Positions 35,795 through 45,855 of a DNA stretch of 64,000 bases are shown here, one piece after another. The translations under genes and the position numbers were made by a program. This DNA is from Thermoflavifilum thermophilum. GTDB taxonomy: Bacteria > Bacteroidota > Bacteroidia > Chitinophagales > Chitinophagaceae. Under the pieces are notes generated by a model that did no database searches, was not told the origin of the DNA, and saw only the letters and a program-made list of their open reading frames with translations. The stretch lies in the NCBI RefSeq assembly GCF_900116565.1, contig NZ_FPCJ01000001.1:620001-684000 (forward strand), in the 5' to 3' direction. Within the stretch, counting starts at the first letter, position 1. Each line of letters starts with the position of its first letter.

Positions 35795-37005
35795 GAATGA
35801 TGATTTACGTTTGTGCTTACTGAGCATGATAGCTCATGATATCTTCGTTTTAAATCCTGCAGAATTGTTTCTGCAATCCGTTTATCCGCATTTCTTATGG
35901 CCAGCTTTCCAATATGTTCACTTAAATTTTTTCTTTTTTCTTCATCTGTACACAAATCAATAATGGCATGAACCAGTTTTTCCTGTACTTCTGCATCTGC
36001 AATCATCCAGGCTGCCTGTTTTTCAGCCAGCATGCGTGCATTATGTGTTTGATGGTCTTCTGCAGCAAATGGGAAAGGCACCAGAATAGCCGGCTTTTGC
36101 ATCACACACAATTCAGCGATGGCAATAGCTCCTGCTCTTGATACCACCACATCAGCAGCTGCATAAGCCCTTGCCATATCCTGGATAAAAGGCATTACCT
36201 TAATCTGAGCACGATATTGGATTTGTTCAGCTTTCGAGTCAATAAATTGCTGTATGTTTTCATAATCCAGCTTGCCCGTTTGCCAGATCAACTGAATCTG
36301 ATGCGAAATCAAAAATTCTATATTTTGCTGCACAGCCCGGTTGATGGAACGCGCACCCTGGCTGCCACCCACAACCAATACCACAGGGCGTTGCGGATCC
36401 AGTTCAAAAAAACGACATGCCTCAGCCTTGGAAATATTTTCAGCTAAAATATCCTGCCTGACCGGGTTGCCTGTAACCATCATTTTTTCTTTCGGGAAGA
36501 ATTTTTCCATTCCATCAAACGCTACAAAAATGCGTGTAGCTTTTTTTGCGAGCCATTGATTTGCTTTGCCTGCAAATGAATTCTGCTCCTGAATATAGGT
36601 ATCTATGCCTACCTGCTGGGCAGCAAACAACATTGGGAAACTGGCATAACCTCCCACACCCACCACGGCATGAGGTTTGAAATCATGTAAAATATGACGG
36701 GCTTGTAAAATGCTTTTCAGAATAAAATAAGGCAGGGTGATATTTTTCCACCAATTGCTGCGATCCATGCCTTTGATATCCAGGGAGCGAATCGGATATC
36801 CAGCCTGCGGCACTTTTTCCATTTCCATTTTACCTTTTGCACCCACAAACAAAATTTGTATATCGGGTTGCAGTTGCTGCAATGCACGAGCTATGGCAAT
36901 GGCCGGGAAAATATGCCCTCCCGTGCCGCCGCCGCTGATGATGATGCGACCTGCTTGTGGTGTTTGCGTATATGACTGCTGTTGCTCACCCATGGCTTGA
37001 AGCAT
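35791..37005 (-). CDS. murG: UDP-GlcNAc:lipid II synthesis glycosyltransferase MurG
   Basis: 404 residues, ATG at 37005 with another in-frame ATG at 36993. GT28 glycosyltransferase on the inner face of the membrane that adds GlcNAc to lipid I. Seen: the glycine-rich loop SGGGTGGHIFPAIAIA (about 24-39), GVGGYASFP near 115-123, VVGGSQGARSIN near 220-231, and the donor-binding SRAGAIAIAEL and PFPFAAEDHQTHNA near 300-330. The N-terminal 18 residues are a non-conserved Gln-rich extension. The gene overlaps murC by 4 bases and is 24 bases after ftsW. Confidence 0.96.
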   Translation of the reverse strand: MLQAMGEQQQSYTQTPQAGRIIISGGGTGGHIFPAIAIARALQQLQPDIQILFVGAKGKMEMEKVPQAGYPIRSLDIKGMDRSNWWKNITLPYFILKSILQARHILHDFKPHAVVGVGGYASFPMLFAAQQVGIDTYIQEQNSFAGKANQWLAKKATRIFVAFDGMEKFFPKEKMMVTGNPVRQDILAENISKAEACRFFELDPQRPVVLVVGGSQGARSINRAVQQNIEFLISHQIQLIWQTGKLDYENIQQFIDSKAEQIQYRAQIKVMPFIQDMARAYAAADVVVSRAGAIAIAELCVMQKPAILVPFPFAAEDHQTHNARMLAEKQAAWMIADAEVQEKLVHAIIDLCTDEEKRKNLSEHIGKLAIRNADKRIAETILQDLKRRYHELSCSVSTNVNHHS

Positions 37006-37029
37006 TAATAACTCCTCATCAACGAATGA

Positions 37030-38349
37030 TTAACTTTCATACGCCAATGGTTTTGCGATTTTACTATCATCCATACTTGCGACATTGCCAGATTCCAATG
37101 AATCCATCCAGCTTTCTTCAACTTCAGACAGTTGTTGTTTTTCCAATTCTTCCTTTTCCATATAACGTGCAACACTTAAAATGATGCCGATGGAAAGACT
37201 GGTGAACCAAATGGAAGATCCACCCATACTTACCAGGGGAAGGGTAACTCCCGTTACAGGAAGTAAATTCACTGCCACACCCATATTGGCAAAAGCCTGA
37301 ATAACCAATGTAAAACTCAATCCAATACATAAAAATGAACCAAAAGCATACGGACATCGCCTGAACAAACGAATGCATCTGAACAACAGAATGAGATACA
37401 ACATTATCAACAAAGCCGCACCCACAAGTCCATACTCTTCAATAATGATAGCAAAAATGAAATCTGAATACGGATACGGTAAAAAATTACGCTGGATGCT
37501 GTTGCCCGGGCCTTTGCCCAGCAGGCCTCCCCTTGCAATGGCAATCTTGGCCTGTTCTACCTGATAAGGTACATCTTCATGTGAAGCAAACATGAAATCC
37601 TGAACACGATGAATCCAGGTGGCTATACGACCTTTGCCTTCCACGCGTTCAATCACTCTTTCATACCAAGCCCTTTGACGCCTATCGAATGTATGCAGCT
37701 GATCATCCGGATGATAAGTCAATGCTGCTATACCCATCAGTATCAGCAAAGGTAGAGCTACAACCAGCAAGGTAATCATCAGATGTTTCAAAGCAACTCT
37801 TCCAATAAAGCACAGCAAGAAACAACTTGCACCCAGCAGCAAAGCAGTAGATAAATTAGCCGGAGCAATCAATCCGCATATTACCAGCATCGCTACCAGC
37901 ACCGGTTTGTATCCTTTATGAAAATCTTTTATTTCTTCCTGATGTCTTGCCAGTTGAAGAGATACGTACATGAAAAGTGCCAGCCTTGCAAAATCAGATG
38001 TCTGAAAAGTCAGATTAATCACCGGCAAGCGTATCCATCTACTGGCATCATTGACGTGTGAACCAAACAACAAAGTATAAATAAGCAGCGGAACAGCAAT
38101 GATCACTCCGATTTTTGCCACCCTAGCATATATCATATAATGTACGCGATGAGAAAGATAAATAATCAATAATCCAAACAATAACACCGATACTTGCTTA
38201 AACAAATAATATTCATTATGGCCATGCTGCATGCGATATGCCAGCATGCCCGTGGAACTATACACGGCCAGCATACTGATCAACGAAAGCATGATCACCA
38301 CACCCCATATTACCTTATCACCCCTTATCTGCTGCATCAGCTGCTTCAT
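37030..38349 (-). CDS. ftsW: Septal peptidoglycan glycosyltransferase FtsW
   Basis: 439 residues from the ATG at 38349; the TTG two codons upstream was not chosen. SEDS-family protein with about ten transmembrane helices; SEDS proteins polymerise lipid II together with a class B PBP, here presumably the FtsI at 42441. Seen: YLSHRVHYMIYARVAK region, the extracellular loop with the YERV and YPYSDFIFAIIIEEYG segments, the motif PVTGVTLPLVSMGGSS (about residues 365-380) and a charged cytoplasmic tail of about 45 residues after the last helix. Context between murD and murG is typical of FtsW rather than RodA. Confidence 0.94.
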   Translation of the reverse strand: MKQLMQQIRGDKVIWGVVIMLSLISMLAVYSSTGMLAYRMQHGHNEYYLFKQVSVLLFGLLIIYLSHRVHYMIYARVAKIGVIIAVPLLIYTLLFGSHVNDASRWIRLPVINLTFQTSDFARLALFMYVSLQLARHQEEIKDFHKGYKPVLVAMLVICGLIAPANLSTALLLGASCFLLCFIGRVALKHLMITLLVVALPLLILMGIAALTYHPDDQLHTFDRRQRAWYERVIERVEGKGRIATWIHRVQDFMFASHEDVPYQVEQAKIAIARGGLLGKGPGNSIQRNFLPYPYSDFIFAIIIEEYGLVGAALLIMLYLILLFRCIRLFRRCPYAFGSFLCIGLSFTLVIQAFANMGVAVNLLPVTGVTLPLVSMGGSSIWFTSLSIGIILSVARYMEKEELEKQQLSEVEESWMDSLESGNVASMDDSKIAKPLAYES

Positions 38350-38366
38350 AAGCAAATGCTTTTTGT

Positions 38367-39701
38367 TTATAAGTCCTTCACCGCCTGCTTGAACTGCCTT
38401 CCTCTATCTTCATAATTCTTAAACAAATCAAAACTTGCACATCCGGGTGAAAGCAATACCACATCACCCGGGCTGGCAAAGTGGAATGCCGCTTCTACCG
38501 CTTCTTTCATGGATGTTGTATTGACCATCAGTTGCACATCATCCTTAAATGCCTCATTAATTTTCCGGTTATCTTTTCCCAGACACACGATAGCTTTTAC
38601 CTTTTCTTTTACCAGCCCGCGGATAATTTCATAATCATTACCCTTATCAATACCACCCATGATGAGGATAACGGGTTTTTTCATGCATTCCAGTGCATAC
38701 CATACAGAGTTTACATTGGTGGCTTTGCTGTCATTGATAAACTCCACTCCACGCACGGTAGCTACGTATTCCAGCCTGTGCTCAATGCCTTTGAAAGTTG
38801 CCAGGCTTTCTCTGATCTTTTCATTCCGGATGTTCATGGTTTTACCCGCAATTCCTGCAGCCATAGAGTTGTAGATGTTGTGTTTGCCCCTGAGTGATAA
38901 TTCGTCAGCCGATAAAATGCATTCATCATCATGGATGCGAATGTGAATTTGCTGGTCTTGCATGTAAGCTCCTTGTTTAACCTGTTCCATAATGCTAAAA
39001 GGTAAAAGTTGTGAATGAATATTTTTTTTAAAGAATTTCCTTGTGTAAGGATCATCCAGGCAATAAATAAAATAATCTTCTGCTGTCTGGTTTTCCGTGA
39101 TGCGGAACTTAGCAGCTGCATACGCTTCCATGCTGCCATAGCGATCGAGATGATCTTCTGTAATATTTAGCAACACGGCTACATGCGGATGGAAGGTTTC
39201 AATATCATCCAGCTGAAAACTACTTACCTCCACCACATAACAAGGTTCCGGTGAGGTAGCAACCTGCCTGGCAAAACTATTACCTATGTTGCCAACGCAG
39301 GCTGCCTGTATGCCGGAGTTTTTCAAAAGATAATGGATCAATGCGGTTGTAGTGGTCTTACCATTGGTACCTGTTATGGCAATAATGGTTGCCTGATTGC
39401 AGAAACGATAAGCCCACTCTATTTCACTAATCACACGTTTCGATTTTGATCTTACGGCTTGCATTACCGGTGCGGCTTCTGCAATGCCTGGACTTTTGAT
39501 AATCCAATCTGCTTCAAATATTTTATCATAGCTGTGCTTATGTTCTTCAAATGGGATATGTGCTGCTTGCAGCTCTTGCCTGTAATGATCAGCAATGGCT
39601 CCGGCATCTGATACCCATACCTCATAGCCTTGCTTCACAGCCAGAAGAGCTGCACCTACACCGCTTTCGCCTGCACCTAATATGACCACTTTTTCTGCCA
39701 T
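38367..39701 (-). CDS. murD: UDP-N-acetylmuramoyl-L-alanine--D-glutamate ligase
   Basis: 444 residues. Adds D-Glu to UDP-MurNAc-L-Ala. The P-loop GTNGKTTTT is at 111-119; the N-terminal domain starts with the Rossmann motif VILGAGESGVGAA (about 6-18). NITEDHLDRYGSMEAYAAAK carries the catalytic His/Asp and the carbamylated-lysine region, and NDSKATNVNSV and LSPGCASFDLFKNYEDRG mark the C-terminal domain. Complete. It lies 7 bases after mraY and 17 bases before ftsW. Confidence 0.96.
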   Translation of the reverse strand: MAEKVVILGAGESGVGAALLAVKQGYEVWVSDAGAIADHYRQELQAAHIPFEEHKHSYDKIFEADWIIKSPGIAEAAPVMQAVRSKSKRVISEIEWAYRFCNQATIIAITGTNGKTTTTALIHYLLKNSGIQAACVGNIGNSFARQVATSPEPCYVVEVSSFQLDDIETFHPHVAVLLNITEDHLDRYGSMEAYAAAKFRITENQTAEDYFIYCLDDPYTRKFFKKNIHSQLLPFSIMEQVKQGAYMQDQQIHIRIHDDECILSADELSLRGKHNIYNSMAAGIAGKTMNIRNEKIRESLATFKGIEHRLEYVATVRGVEFINDSKATNVNSVWYALECMKKPVILIMGGIDKGNDYEIIRGLVKEKVKAIVCLGKDNRKINEAFKDDVQLMVNTTSMKEAVEAAFHFASPGDVVLLSPGCASFDLFKNYEDRGRQFKQAVKDL

Positions 39702-39708
39702 GTGTTGC

Positions 39709-40965
39709 TTATCTGAGTTTTAATGTGGCAATGGAAAACACCGCACAAAAAATGGCTACTATCCAGAAACGCACCACAATCTTGCTTTCATGATATCCCA
39801 GCTTCTGATAATGATGATGCAGGGGAGCCATTTTGAATATCCTCCTGCCCTCGCCATATTTTCGTTTGGTGTATTTGAAATATGCCACCTGAATCAAAAC
39901 AGAAATATTTTCAACCAGAAAGATTCCGCAGAAAATCGGAATCAGCAATTCTTTCCGAACAATGAAAGCCAATGAAGCAATAATACCGCCCAGAGCCAGG
40001 CTTCCGGTATCACCCATAAATACTTGTGCGGGATAAGCATTGTACCACAGAAAACCAATGCAAGCTCCTACGAAAGTGCCAATGAAAATGGAAAGTTCAC
40101 CCAGATTGGGAATGTACATGATATTGAGATAGGAAGCAAAATTGATATTGCCTGATACATACGCAAATATGCCCAGACAAGCACCAATAATGGCTGAAAC
40201 ACCTGTAGCCAGCCCATCAAGCCCGTCGGTAATGTTTGCACCATTTGATACGGCTGTGATGATAAATACTACAATAAGAATGTAAACAATAAATGTGTAT
40301 TGTTCAGCATTTTTCCCTATCCATGAAATCAAACGGGCATAATTAAATTCATGGCTTTTTACGAACGGAATGGTGGTAATAGGTGTTTTTACTTCTACAA
40401 AACGTTGGCGCTTGCCTTCTTTTATGGCAGTTGTATCGCCCACCACTTTTTCATATTGTGCAACCCTGGGTTTGCCGATGATTTCACGCATAATAACCAC
40501 TTGATCATTGAAATAAAGCGTACATCCTACAATGAGCCCCAGACCCACCTGACCTAAAATTTTAAATTTACCTGCAAGGCCTTCTTTATTTTTCTTAAAT
40601 ACTTTGATATAATCATCCAAAAAACCAATGAAGCCAAGCCACAATGTGCATATCAGCATAAGGATGATATACACGTTTTCAAGCCGGGCGAATAATAAAG
40701 TGGGTATGATAATGGATGATAGAATGATCAGTCCGCCCATCGTAGGCGTACCGGCTTTTTGATTCTCACCCGAAAGTCCCAGCTGGCGAACAGTTTCACC
40801 AATTTGTTTACGTTGCAGAAAAAGCAATATGCGTTTGCCGGCAAACAGGGAGATAACCAGCGAAAGCAAAATGGCCATGGTAGCCCGAAATGTGATGTAC
40901 TGAAATACACCAGCTCCGGGTAGATCAAAATGTGTTTTCAGGTATGTGAACAAATAGTACAACAT
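39709..40965 (-). CDS. mraY: Phospho-N-acetylmuramoyl-pentapeptide transferase
   Basis: 418 residues with about ten transmembrane helices. Transfers phospho-MurNAc-pentapeptide to undecaprenyl phosphate, giving lipid I. Seen: [11 protein letters not shown] near residues 72-82, the aspartate pair region [29 protein letters not shown] near 243-254 and the C-terminal [25 protein letters not shown] cytoplasmic loop of about 50 residues between helices 4 and 5 is longer than in E. coli and charged, as is usual in Bacteroidota. It is 6 bases after murE and directly before murD; no murF lies in between. Confidence 0.96.
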   Translation of the reverse strand: MLYYLFTYLKTHFDLPGAGVFQYITFRATMAILLSLVISLFAGKRILLFLQRKQIGETVRQLGLSGENQKAGTPTMGGLIILSSIIIPTLLFARLENVYIILMLICTLWLGFIGFLDDYIKVFKKNKEGLAGKFKILGQVGLGLIVGCTLYFNDQVVIMREIIGKPRVAQYEKVVGDTTAIKEGKRQRFVEVKTPITTIPFVKSHEFNYARLISWIGKNAEQYTFIVYILIVVFIITAVSNGANITDGLDGLATGVSAIIGACLGIFAYVSGNINFASYLNIMYIPNLGELSIFIGTFVGACIGFLWYNAYPAQVFMGDTGSLALGGIIASLAFIVRKELLIPIFCGIFLVENISVLIQVAYFKYTKRKYGEGRRIFKMAPLHHHYQKLGYHESKIVVRFWIVAIFCAVFSIATLKLR

Positions 40966-40971
40966 GCTTTT

Positions 40972-42438
40972 TCATTTACCCAATAGTGCAAACATTTCTT
41001 TGACCACTTCTTTGTCATCAAAAGGATATTTCACACCTTTGATTTCCTGATATTTTTCATGTCCTTTACCTGCAATCAGCACAATATCGTTGGACTGTGC
41101 CAGCATACATGCCGTACGGATAGCTTCTTTACGATCTACGATGGATAGGGTTTTGGCCAGCATGGATGCTGATAATCCATTTTTCATTTCTTCAATAATT
41201 GCCTGCGGATCTTCGCTTCGGGGATTATCAGAAGTAAAAATCACCTGATCGCTGAAATGAGTGGCGATGAGTGCCATTTCTGGGCGTTTTGAGCGGTCTC
41301 GATCACCGCCGCAACCTATAACCGTGATGATCCGCTGCGATGATTGTTTGAAGCCGAGAATAGTTTGCAGTACATTCTTCAACGCGTCGGGCGTATGCGC
41401 ATAATCCACAATGGCTATGATGTGCTGGTTGGGCGAAATCAGGTAATCAAATCTACCTTCGGCTCCTTTCAGATCACTTAAAATTCGCAGGACTTCCTGT
41501 TTTTCCTGCCCCAGCAATCTCGCAGCCGCATATGCAGCAAGCAGGTTGTATGCATTGAATGCACCGATGAGCCGGGTATGTACAAGCTGTTGATCAATTT
41601 CGAGCTGCAAGCCGGTGAGATGGTTTTCAATGATCCTGGCCTTGAAGTCGGCTTTCTTCCGCAATGCATAGGTTACGATTTTGGCGCGTGTATTTTGTAC
41701 CATCACCTTGCCATTGCGATCATCAATATTGGTCAATGCAAATGCGGATGCGGGAAGTTGATCAAAGAAAGATTTTTTAGCTTTTAAATAATTCTCAAAA
41801 GTTTTATGATAATCGAGATGATCATGGGTGATGTTGGTAAAAATACCACCCGTATAATGCACGCCTGCAATGCGCTTTTGATGAATGGCATGTGAACTGG
41901 CTTCCATAAACACATGCGTACATCCTTGCTGATGCATGCGCGCCAGCAACCGATGAAGTAGAATGGCATCGGGCGTGGTATGGGTTGCAGGTTCCGTTTT
42001 ATCTACAATCATGTTTTGCACGGTAGAAATCAGGCCTGCACGGAAACCCAGGCGGGAAAACAACTGATAAAGCAAGGTAACCACGGTGGTTTTACCATTG
42101 GTGCCGGTTACGCCTACTACCTGCATGTGTTTTGACGGATCGCCATAAAAATGTGATGCCATCAGGCCGCATGCCAGGGCACTATCGCTCACCTGCACAT
42201 AGGTAATATGAGGGGAAGGCTGCAGGGGCATATCTTCGCATACAACGGCCACGGCGCCACTTTCAACCGCCTGGCTGATGAATTGATGCCCATCGGCATG
42301 CAAGCCGCGAATGGCAAAGAACAGCGTGCCCGGCTTCACCTGCCGCGAATCAGCCGTGATTTCTTCAACCGGCACATCGGCTGTTCCGCTAAGCCTGACC
42401 AGAGGCACGTCTGTTAGTATGTCGCGCAATAACACCAT
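40972..42438 (-). CDS. murE: UDP-MurNAc-L-alanyl-D-glutamate--2,6-diaminopimelate ligase
   Basis: 488 residues. Adds the third residue of the stem peptide. P-loop GTNGKTT at 112-118; the carbamylated lysine is probably Lys219 in YLKAKKSFF; NITHDHLDYH at 202-211. The DNPR motif at 404-407 is the signature for meso-diaminopimelate, so the wall should be of the DAP type. The C-terminal GKGHEKYQEI is conserved. The start is ATG at 42438, immediately after the ftsI stop. Complete. Confidence 0.96.
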   Translation of the reverse strand: MVLLRDILTDVPLVRLSGTADVPVEEITADSRQVKPGTLFFAIRGLHADGHQFISQAVESGAVAVVCEDMPLQPSPHITYVQVSDSALACGLMASHFYGDPSKHMQVVGVTGTNGKTTVVTLLYQLFSRLGFRAGLISTVQNMIVDKTEPATHTTPDAILLHRLLARMHQQGCTHVFMEASSHAIHQKRIAGVHYTGGIFTNITHDHLDYHKTFENYLKAKKSFFDQLPASAFALTNIDDRNGKVMVQNTRAKIVTYALRKKADFKARIIENHLTGLQLEIDQQLVHTRLIGAFNAYNLLAAYAAARLLGQEKQEVLRILSDLKGAEGRFDYLISPNQHIIAIVDYAHTPDALKNVLQTILGFKQSSQRIITVIGCGGDRDRSKRPEMALIATHFSDQVIFTSDNPRSEDPQAIIEEMKNGLSASMLAKTLSIVDRKEAIRTACMLAQSNDIVLIAGKGHEKYQEIKGVKYPFDDKEVVKEMFALLGK

Positions 42439-42440
42439 GT

Positions 42441-44513
42441 TCAGTTCAATATCAGTTGAATTTGCTGCCCGGGGCGTATGGGTGTACCGGCAGGCAGCGA
42501 TTGTTTCACCACCCGTCCTGTGCCCGTGAAATAGACTTTCAATCCTTTATTTTCCAGCAACCGCACAGCATCCCTGAGGCCAACGCCAGTAAGATCAGGC
42601 ATCTGGTCATCGGCCGGTTTGTCGCCTCCAGATGTGGTAGTTTGCTTGTCGAGCACATAAACCGGAACTGCTGGCCAGTTGGCCGTCAGCAGCCGGGCAC
42701 GCGTGGAAAGCGTGCGTACGCCCCAACGAATGCTGTCAACCCGGGGCTCAGGCATGCGGGGTGTGGCGTTGGGCTCCTGGTGCAGCGCATACAGCTGATC
42801 GGCAATCTTGCGGAATACCGGCGCAGCCACATCAGCACCATAATAAATTCGCGGATGCGGTTGGCTACGAACCACTACAATACAGGAATACTGCGGATCA
42901 TCCGCCGGGAAATAACCTACAAAACTGGATTGATATACCTTATTGCTGTATCCGGCGCGGCCATCGGCAACCAAAGCCGTACCCGTTTTCCCTGCAACAG
43001 GATAAGGTGCTCCCTGAAACGGCTTCCGGGCCGTACCATCTGTAACTACGGTTCGCAACATCTGTTGTACCTGATGCAGAACGGTATCGGAACAAATTTT
43101 TTCTACTTTTTCCGGTGCAAAGGTTTGCACGGGTGTGCCATATTCCTCGATGGATTTTACCAGATAAGGCTTCATCATCCAGCCATCATTGGCTACGGCA
43201 TTATACAAGGTGAGCATTTGCAGGGGACTTACAAGTACTTCATATCCAAAACCCATCCAGGGTAATGTGGTGGCACTCCAGGTACGCGATTGTGGTGTTT
43301 TGATCAGGGGTTGCTGTTCACCTATCAAATCAATTCCGGTTTGGCGATCGAGCCGCAATGCCTGCAGATGCCGGATAAACTTCATGGGATGATCTTTATA
43401 GAGGTAGGCCAGCTGGGAGAATCCCACGTTGGAACTCAGATCCAAAGCTCTGGTAATGGTAACCCAGGTTTCGTTATGTTTTTCCGCATCATAGACCGTA
43501 CGGTTTCCGAATTTCAATTCGCCACGATATAGGTTGACCCGGGTCTGCGGTGTGACAAGATGGTCTTCAAGCACAGAAATTAAAGTAGCCAGTTTAAAGA
43601 TGGAACCGGGTTCTGTATTCATCAATGCGTAATTGTAATCTTCCCAGTAAGAGCCATCGGGTTGACGCCCCAGATTGGCTATGGCTTTGATTTGCCCGGT
43701 TTTGACTTCCATCACCACACAGGTACCGTATTGCCCCTGCACCGAATCCAGCATTTGATACAAAGCCTGTTCGGCAATATCCTGGATATATACATCGATG
43801 GTGGTCACAATATCTTTTCCGTTTTCAGGTTCCAGCGTATAACCATCCACAGGTGCATACGTGCCTGCGGCCACTTTCCGAACCAATTGCCGTCCATCCT
43901 TGCCACGCAACACGCTATCGTAGGTAGCTTCCAGGCCCACATTGGGTGCATTGGGCCGCCACAGCCCAATGGTACGATTGGCCAGTAGACCATAAGGGTT
44001 GATGCGTTTTTCATGCATTTCGGCAATCATGCCACTGCGATAACGGCCCATCCGGAAAAGAGGAAGCTGCTGCAATTGCTGATAGGTTTTCAGATCCACA
44101 TCTTTTTTAAACAAAAGATATCTTTCTCGGCTTCGGTAGGCTTTCCATAAAAATGCCCGGTACCAGGAAGCTGAATGATCGCGGAACAATTCAGCCAAAC
44201 CGATAGACAGCGAATCAACATTTTCCCGAAATAACTTTCCCTGATCAGCCCGCAACCCATCGGCCATCATGTCGAGATGAATATCAAAAAACGGGACTGA
44301 TGTGGAAAGCATTTCTCCATCATCTGAATAAATGGTGCCCCGTTCGGCATCCATCGTCACATATCGTTCCTGCAAGCTATCGGCCATACTTCTCCAATAA
44401 TTGCCTTGAATATGTTGGATAATGAATATTTTTCCCAAAATGATTACACCCAAAACCACCATTCCCAGGAAGCTCAAATAAACCCGCCATAGAATATCCT
44501 GTTTGATATCCAT
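42441..44513 (-). CDS. ftsI: Class B penicillin-binding protein, FtsI/PBP3 type with PASTA domain
   Basis: 690 residues. Septal DD-transpeptidase. A short cytoplasmic tail and one transmembrane helix (about residues 10-33) are followed by a pedestal/dimerisation domain (ERGTIYSDDGEML at about 57-69) and a transpeptidase domain. Its motifs are complete: SxxK with Ser304 and Lys307 (EPGSIFKL), SxN at 360-362 (SSN) and KTG at 509-511. About 60 C-terminal residues (MPDLTGVGLRDAVRLLENKGLKV and onwards) form one PASTA repeat. The gene lies 3 bases after the FtsL-like gene and 2 bases before murE, in the normal dcw order. It likely works with FtsW. Confidence 0.95.
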   Translation of the reverse strand: MDIKQDILWRVYLSFLGMVVLGVIILGKIFIIQHIQGNYWRSMADSLQERYVTMDAERGTIYSDDGEMLSTSVPFFDIHLDMMADGLRADQGKLFRENVDSLSIGLAELFRDHSASWYRAFLWKAYRSRERYLLFKKDVDLKTYQQLQQLPLFRMGRYRSGMIAEMHEKRINPYGLLANRTIGLWRPNAPNVGLEATYDSVLRGKDGRQLVRKVAAGTYAPVDGYTLEPENGKDIVTTIDVYIQDIAEQALYQMLDSVQGQYGTCVVMEVKTGQIKAIANLGRQPDGSYWEDYNYALMNTEPGSIFKLATLISVLEDHLVTPQTRVNLYRGELKFGNRTVYDAEKHNETWVTITRALDLSSNVGFSQLAYLYKDHPMKFIRHLQALRLDRQTGIDLIGEQQPLIKTPQSRTWSATTLPWMGFGYEVLVSPLQMLTLYNAVANDGWMMKPYLVKSIEEYGTPVQTFAPEKVEKICSDTVLHQVQQMLRTVVTDGTARKPFQGAPYPVAGKTGTALVADGRAGYSNKVYQSSFVGYFPADDPQYSCIVVVRSQPHPRIYYGADVAAPVFRKIADQLYALHQEPNATPRMPEPRVDSIRWGVRTLSTRARLLTANWPAVPVYVLDKQTTTSGGDKPADDQMPDLTGVGLRDAVRLLENKGLKVYFTGTGRVVKQSLPAGTPIRPGQQIQLILN

Positions 44514-44516
44514 GTT

Positions 44517-44891
44517 TCAGTTTGTTGTATCTACTACCAGCACAAATGGAGGTTGCAGTGATGCACTCCAGCCCCAGGGAGCTACCTGGCGGGCCACTTC
44601 GCTGTATTTGCTTTGAAACATCACATCGCTTTTGGCTTCCAGGTATTTCCAATGCAGGGCTTTCACTTCCTTTTGCAATTGGTTCAGGGTTCTGATTTTC
44701 TTTTCTGCCTGATGGCCGTTGGCGATATAAATCAATGCCAGGCACGACAGGTAAAACACATAAGGCAGATGCTGGATAATCCATTCGTGCCGGAACAATA
44801 TTCGCCGGTAAGCCGGCACATTTCTTTTCGGTTGATTCCCGGAGCCCGCTGTGTTTGTAACAGATTGTGATTGCTGTTGCCTGTTTGCCAT
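44517..44891 (-). CDS. ftsL: FtsL-like division protein
   Basis: 124 residues. A polar N-terminus of about 40 residues is followed by one transmembrane helix at about residues 41-58 (LPYVFYLSCLALIYIANG) and a short predicted coiled coil (AEKKIRTLNQLQKEVKALHWKYL), the bitopic layout of FtsL. Sequence conservation in this family is low, so the call rests on topology and on the position between rsmH and ftsI, where ftsL is always found. It would bridge FtsQ and FtsI/FtsW at the septum. ATG at 44891; 52 bases separate it from the rsmH stop. Confidence 0.8.
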   Translation of the reverse strand: MANRQQQSQSVTNTAGSGNQPKRNVPAYRRILFRHEWIIQHLPYVFYLSCLALIYIANGHQAEKKIRTLNQLQKEVKALHWKYLEAKSDVMFQSKYSEVARQVAPWGWSASLQPPFVLVVDTTN

Positions 44892-44943
44892 CAGGAAAAC
44901 ATTTATGAAAAAAGATTTATGTTCAAGCCAAAGGGTTTGTCAT

Positions 44944-45855
44944 TCAGGATGGTAGGGGTAATTTTTCTGCCACGCGCAATCGGGCACTCGATGATCTGGG
45001 ATTGCGTTCCACTTCAGCCGGTGTGGGCTGCAAGGGCTTTCGGGTAATCAGGCGAAACATCGTTTGGCGTTCAGTCATCACAGATTCTTGTCCAAGTAAC
45101 TCCCCTTTCATAAACTGCTTCACGATGCGGTCTTCCAGAGAATGAAAACTGATGACTACCAACCTTCCACCCGGTCGAAGCACTTCTGCAGCTTGTTGCA
45201 GAAAGCTTTCAAGCGCATGGAGTTCATCGTTGACGGCGATACGCAAAGCCTGAAATACCCTTGCCAGATATTGATGCCTGTGGCCCCGCACCAGTGGCTC
45301 CAGCAGCTGCACCAGTTCTCCTGTGGTCTGTATGGGCTTCTGAGCACGCGCCTGCACAATGACGCGGGCTACCGTGCGTGCATTTCTTACTTCGCCATAC
45401 ATCTCCAGGATGCGATGCAGTTCGGCTTCTGAAACCTCACGCAACAAATCAGCCGCTGTCTGTTCCATGCGCCTGTCCATGCGCATATCCAGAGGCGCAT
45501 CATACCGCAGGGAAAACCCGCGTTCTGGCGTATCAAGCTGAAACGACGATACCCCCAGATCAGCCAGAATGCCATCTACCGGAACAGCGTGATAGTATCG
45601 CAAAAACTGCTTGAGGTAAATAAAACTTTCCGGCACGAATACAAGCCTCTGATCCTGCAACACATGGGCACGGACGGATTCATCCTGATCAAAAGCAATC
45701 AACCTTCCGCCTTTTCCCAGTTTGCTTAAAATGGCACGGGTATGGCCTCCGCCTCCATAAGTTGCATCCACATAAATGCCATCTTCCCGGATATTCAATC
45801 CTTCCAGTACTTCCTGTACCATCACCGGCTCGTGATGAGCTTTTTCAGTGTTCAT
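44944..45855 (-). CDS. rsmH: 16S rRNA (cytosine-1402-N4)-methyltransferase RsmH
   Basis: 303 residues. Methylates C1402 of 16S rRNA using SAM. The SAM-binding loop DATYGGGGHTRAIL is near residues 30-43; HHEPVMVQEVLEGL opens the protein; ADLGVSSFQLDTPERGFSLRYDAPLDMRM (about 98-126) and VISFHSLEDRIVKQF (about 234-248) are family signatures, and the C-terminal NPRSSSARLRVAEK is conserved. The ATG overlaps the mraZ stop by 4 bases. Second gene of the dcw cluster. Confidence 0.97.
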   Translation of the reverse strand: MNTEKAHHEPVMVQEVLEGLNIREDGIYVDATYGGGGHTRAILSKLGKGGRLIAFDQDESVRAHVLQDQRLVFVPESFIYLKQFLRYYHAVPVDGILADLGVSSFQLDTPERGFSLRYDAPLDMRMDRRMEQTAADLLREVSEAELHRILEMYGEVRNARTVARVIVQARAQKPIQTTGELVQLLEPLVRGHRHQYLARVFQALRIAVNDELHALESFLQQAAEVLRPGGRLVVISFHSLEDRIVKQFMKGELLGQESVMTERQTMFRLITRKPLQPTPAEVERNPRSSSARLRVAEKLPLPS